NCBI RefSeq assembly: GCF_011046735.1
Contig: NZ_CP049258.1
Coordinates: forward strand, 4,172,001 to 4,236,000
Reading direction: 5' to 3'
DNA from: Nordella sp. HKS 07
GTDB lineage: Bacteria > Pseudomonadota > Alphaproteobacteria > Rhizobiales > Aestuariivirgaceae
Length of the DNA: 64,000 nucleotides
The notes beneath the pieces are model-generated. The model had not been told where the DNA came from, searched no databases, and was given only the letters and a program-made list of their open reading frames with translations. The translations under genes were made by a program, and so were the position numbers. How positions within the stretch are numbered: the first letter of the stretch is position 1; every line of letters starts with the position of its first letter. Below are positions 61,454 to 64,000 of this stretch, in pieces.

Positions 61454-62154
61454 AGCGCGCCTTCTGGCTGCAGACCAACAATCAGCAGGCTTGCGAGATC
61501 GCGCGTCTCGCCGGCTACGACATGGTGGTGTTCGATGGCGAGCATGGCGTCTTCGATGTGGCAGCCCTCGACCGGCTGGTGCCGTTCTGCGCCGGGATCG
61601 GCCTCGAGCCCTTCGTGCGGGTCGGCGAGGCCAGCCGGCCGCAGATCCAGGCGGCGCTCGATATGGGCGCCGTGGGCGTCATCCTTCCGCAGATCGAGGG
61701 CCTCGATCACGCGGCGCGTGTCACCGCTTTCGCCAAATATCCCCCGCTCGGCTCGCGTGGCATCGGCTATAGCCGGACCATGAACTACGACGGCGTCGGC
61801 CCCGATTACATTACGGCCGAGAACGCCAGACGCCTGTGCTATGCGATGATCGAGACGCCGGGTGCATTCGCCGCCATGGAAGAGATCGCCGCCTTGCCTT
61901 GCGTCGACGGGCTTTTCATCGGCCCCGGCGACCTGTCGCTGACCCGCGGCCGCGGCCTTTTCGCAGATACGGCGGCGGACGCGGCCGACCTGAAGCAAGT
62001 GGCGGAGACCGCGCGCAAGGCGGGGAAGCTCTTCGCCGCCGCGGGGCCGACCCGGAACTATTCCAAGCTGGCGGCCGGTCTCGGCGCCAGCTTCGTCACC
62101 GAGGGCGATGAGCTGACCGCCATGATGATCGGCTTCAAGTCCTTGCTGAGTTGA
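61450..62154 (+). CDS. HpcH/HpaI-family aldolase
   Basis: A 234-residue protein of the class II pyruvate-aldolase family. It has GYDMVVFDGEHGVFDV with the catalytic His, GVILPQIEG, the metal Glu in AMIETPGAF and the metal Asp in GLFIGPGDLSLT. These enzymes split 4-hydroxy-2-oxo acids into pyruvate and an aldehyde. Translation is coupled to RidA (ATGA). A SelA-like ammonia-lyase followed by an aldolase recalls the DgaE/DgaF pair of glucosaminate breakdown. Its last 20 bases overlap the convergent deacylase gene. Confidence 0.88.
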   Translation: MKRAFWLQTNNQQACEIARLAGYDMVVFDGEHGVFDVAALDRLVPFCAGIGLEPFVRVGEASRPQIQAALDMGAVGVILPQIEGLDHAARVTAFAKYPPLGSRGIGYSRTMNYDGVGPDYITAENARRLCYAMIETPGAFAAMEEIAALPCVDGLFIGPGDLSLTRGRGLFADTAADAADLKQVAETARKAGKLFAAAGPTRNYSKLAAGLGASFVTEGDELTAMMIGFKSLLS

Positions 62155-63127
62155 TATTGTCGGCCAGATAGAACACCGCATTGCCGGCCTGCTGCCGGCC
62201 CTGGCTCGCCACCGCGACGACCACGCCGAAGGTCGGCGCGTGGATCGGTTCGGCGTCGTTACGGCCTTCTATGTGACCGAGGAGATCGCCTTGCCGGACC
62301 TCCGTGCCGAGATCGACCATAGGCGCGAAGCAGCCGCTGGTCCTGATTGTCACATGATGTTCCGGCCGGCCGAGGAAAAGCAGCTGTGACCGGCTCTGCG
62401 CGGGAGGTGTCGCCTGGTCGCCAGGGACGACGCCGATGAAGCTCAGGAGATTGCGCAAGCCGCGCTCGGCGACGGCGAGCGATTGCGCGCTTACGCGGCC
62501 CGCTCCGCCGAGCTCGGAGGAAATCGCCTTTTTGCCGAGTGCCCGCGCCGCACCCTCCAACGTGCCGCCATGCGGCATATGAGGCGAGGAGGGGACCTCG
62601 TCGAATACGATTGCATAGGGTGCGTCGAAGGCGAGGAGCGGCGCCAGCATGGCGTTGTATTCGGGCGAGGGGAAGCGCGCCTGCACATTGGAGCTCAGCA
62701 CGAATTCATGTGCGTCGCCGCCCGAATGGAGGTCGATCACCCAGTCGACGTGGGGGAGGAGCATCTCTTCGACGAAACCGGCGATGCTCTGCGCGGGCCC
62801 TGAGCCCTTCGGCCGACCATAGAGACGGTTGAGATCGCTGCTGTCGCCAGGGGTGAGCCGCGTGCCGGCCCGGCAGGCAAGGACATTGTGGAAGGGCATG
62901 AGGATGAGCGTGCCCTGGATCTCACCGGCATCGATCGTACGGGCGAGGCGGGTCACGGCGATCTGGCCTTCGAACTCATCGCCATGAGTGCCGCCCACCG
63001 CGAGTACGGCGGGGCCGTCGCCGCGCCGGACAACGGTCAGCGGCAGCGTCAGGTCTTGCGCGAGACGGATATCGAGCCGCCGCGTGCCGGCTTGAGTGAG
63101 ATCGAGCTGATACGGGGAAATATCCAT
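62135..63127 (-). CDS. AstE/AspA-like zinc deacylase of cassette B
   Basis: A 330-residue protein of the succinylglutamate desuccinylase/aspartoacylase family. Zinc-ligand block GGTHGDEFEG (His about 48, Glu about 51), DLNRLYGRPKGS for substrate carboxylate binding, and WVIDLHSGGDAHEF with the third ligand His are all present. It ends with a small beta domain (TFGVVVAVASQGRQQAGN). It parallels the A cassette deacylase at 32925. In both cassettes this gene overlaps a neighbour tail-to-tail. It should remove an acyl group before the PLP step. Confidence 0.87.
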   Translation of the reverse strand: MDISPYQLDLTQAGTRRLDIRLAQDLTLPLTVVRRGDGPAVLAVGGTHGDEFEGQIAVTRLARTIDAGEIQGTLILMPFHNVLACRAGTRLTPGDSSDLNRLYGRPKGSGPAQSIAGFVEEMLLPHVDWVIDLHSGGDAHEFVLSSNVQARFPSPEYNAMLAPLLAFDAPYAIVFDEVPSSPHMPHGGTLEGAARALGKKAISSELGGAGRVSAQSLAVAERGLRNLLSFIGVVPGDQATPPAQSRSQLLFLGRPEHHVTIRTSGCFAPMVDLGTEVRQGDLLGHIEGRNDAEPIHAPTFGVVVAVASQGRQQAGNAVFYLADNINSART

Positions 63128-63318
63128 GGGCTCCTGGCTAGAGAATTGGCTGTTTGTCGAACATGGAGGATTTTTAAAGTGAACATCAGGTCATGTTCTC
63201 ACCCGTCTTGCGAGCAAGGCCCATATTCCTTGGGTCGGGACCGTTTCGGCGATCCACCTGGGCATAGGGGCGCCATGTTGCTGGCATAGTCTGGGAACCT
63301 CCACCGTTGAGGTCTGCG
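63128..63318. other. Divergent promoter region
   Basis: 191 bases between the deacylase gene and the ABC permease gene that run apart. An AT-rich patch at about 63140-63200 (GGATTTTTAAAGTGAACATC) probably holds promoters. No hairpin or clear operator was recognised. Confidence 0.35.
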
Positions 63319-64000
63319 ATGAGCCTCTTCTTCAACGATCGCACCCGCCGCAGCGGTCTTGCGGTGCTGAGCCATGTTCGGGTTCTGCCGAACGGCTACG
63401 ATATTGTCGCCTTCATCCTGGTCATGTCCGGCATCGTGCTGATCGCCCATGGCGCGGTCGAGATGCGCGCGCCGCTCGATCAACTCGCCCGCCAGCCGAT
63501 CGAGCTCGATCCGGCGCGACTTCCCGAATATGCGCTGCGCACCACCTTGCGCATGTTCGCGGCGATGCTCGCGTCGCTGGTTTTCACCTTCATCGTGGCG
63601 ACGCTCGCCGCCAAGAGTCGACGCGCCGAGATGTTCATCATCCCGGCTCTCGACATCCTCCAGTCGGTGCCGGTCCTCGGCTTTCTCACCTTCACTGTCA
63701 CGTTCTTTACCGGCCTGCTTCCCGGCCGGCAGCTTGGCGCGGAATGCGCCGCGATCTTCGCCATTTTCACGGCCCAGGCGTGGAACATGGCCTTCTCCTT
63801 CTATCAGTCGCTGAAGACCGTGCCGCGCGATCTCGACGAGGTGAGTCGCGGCTTCGGCCTCTCCGCCTGGCAGCACTTCTGGCGCCTGGACGCTCCCTTT
63901 GCCACGCCCGGCCTGATCTGGAACATGATGATGTCGATGTCGGGCGGCTGGTTCTTCGTCGTGGCCTCGGAGGCGATCACTGTCGGCGATACGACGGTCG
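63319..64000 (+). CDS. ABC transporter permease, anion/sulfonate type, N-terminal part (runs off the window)
   Basis: An open frame from ATG 63319 to the window end encodes 227 residues: MSLFFNDRTRRSG, then helices around DIVAFILVMSGIVLIAHGAV and FAAMLASLVFTFIVATLAA, LDILQSVPVLGFLTF, and a coupling loop region VPRDLDEVSRGFGLSAWQHF. These match the duplicated permeases of the ABC anion-transport type (COG4986-like, by memory), which are about 550-600 residues long, so less than half is visible. A weak GAGG at 63309-63312 lies upstream. The ligand is unknown. Confidence 0.8.
   Translation, partial: MSLFFNDRTRRSGLAVLSHVRVLPNGYDIVAFILVMSGIVLIAHGAVEMRAPLDQLARQPIELDPARLPEYALRTTLRMFAAMLASLVFTFIVATLAAKSRRAEMFIIPALDILQSVPVLGFLTFTVTFFTGLLPGRQLGAECAAIFAIFTAQAWNMAFSFYQSLKTVPRDLDEVSRGFGLSAWQHFWRLDAPFATPGLIWNMMMSMSGGWFFVVASEAITVGDTTV

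Overview
The window looks like chromosomal DNA of a GC-rich alphaproteobacterium, most likely of the order Hyphomicrobiales (Rhizobiales). I infer this from the smoCEFGKS-type polyol operon, the many paralogous sugar and amino-acid ABC importers with GntR, LacI, IclR and LysR regulators, an orphan cobF, an oxidative pentose pathway pair, and dispersed palindromic mosaic repeats of a kind familiar from rhizobial genomes. No rRNA, tRNA, CRISPR array or prophage was seen.

Layout. 1-8595 (+): a tightly overlapping exopolysaccharide cluster with an SGNH esterase, a GT2 glycosyltransferase, a Wzy/ligase-like protein, a Wzx-like flippase, a GT14 transferase, a GH10 endoglycanase and a Wzc/ExoP-type co-polymerase with tyrosine-kinase domain. 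8663-9421: cobF. 9551-12005: a small secreted protein followed by ExbB, ExbD and TonB. 12010-19036 (-): smoC-E-F-G-K-S for sorbitol/mannitol-type polyols, ending in a galactitol-dehydrogenase-like SDR. 19260-25540 (-): a GntR regulator, a trans-sulfuration-type PLP enzyme and an Ugp/Mal-type sugar importer in one operon. 25643-31613: an Rbs-type sugar importer with one frameshifted permease and a divergent LacI regulator. 32000-39945: amino-compound cassette A (LysR, AstE/AspA-like deacylase, class V PLP enzyme, His-type ABC importer with a frameshifted binding protein, RidA, M20 amidohydrolase). 40106-41296: a cupredoxin and an FTR1 iron permease. 41393-42546: an IS110-family element. 42547-48142: IclR and a second Rbs-type importer. 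48143-48759: a stretch without a recognisable gene. 48760-51623 (-): a Pot-type importer without its ATPase. 51735-55072: a DgoR-like GntR regulator, a sugar-acid dehydratase and a XylB-like sugar 1-dehydrogenase. 55157-63127: cassette B, built from the same families as cassette A plus an HpcH/HpaI aldolase. 63319-end: the start of a duplicated-type ABC permease.

How it fits together. Most of the window is scavenging machinery for small polar carbon and nitrogen compounds. The best candidate for an undescribed system is the pair of cassettes A and B. Each joins a LysR regulator, a His-type importer, a fold-type I PLP enzyme, a RidA imine hydrolase, an AstE/AspA-type and an M20-type metallohydrolase. 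This suggests import, deacylation, PLP-dependent elimination or deamination and imine clean-up of a substituted amino compound whose identity cannot be read from sequence.

Two ABC genes carry single-base frameshifts (a permease near 25932 and a binding protein near 36829). Sequencing error and real gene loss cannot be told apart here. In five transport operons a strong palindrome sits directly after the binding-protein gene and before the next transporter gene.
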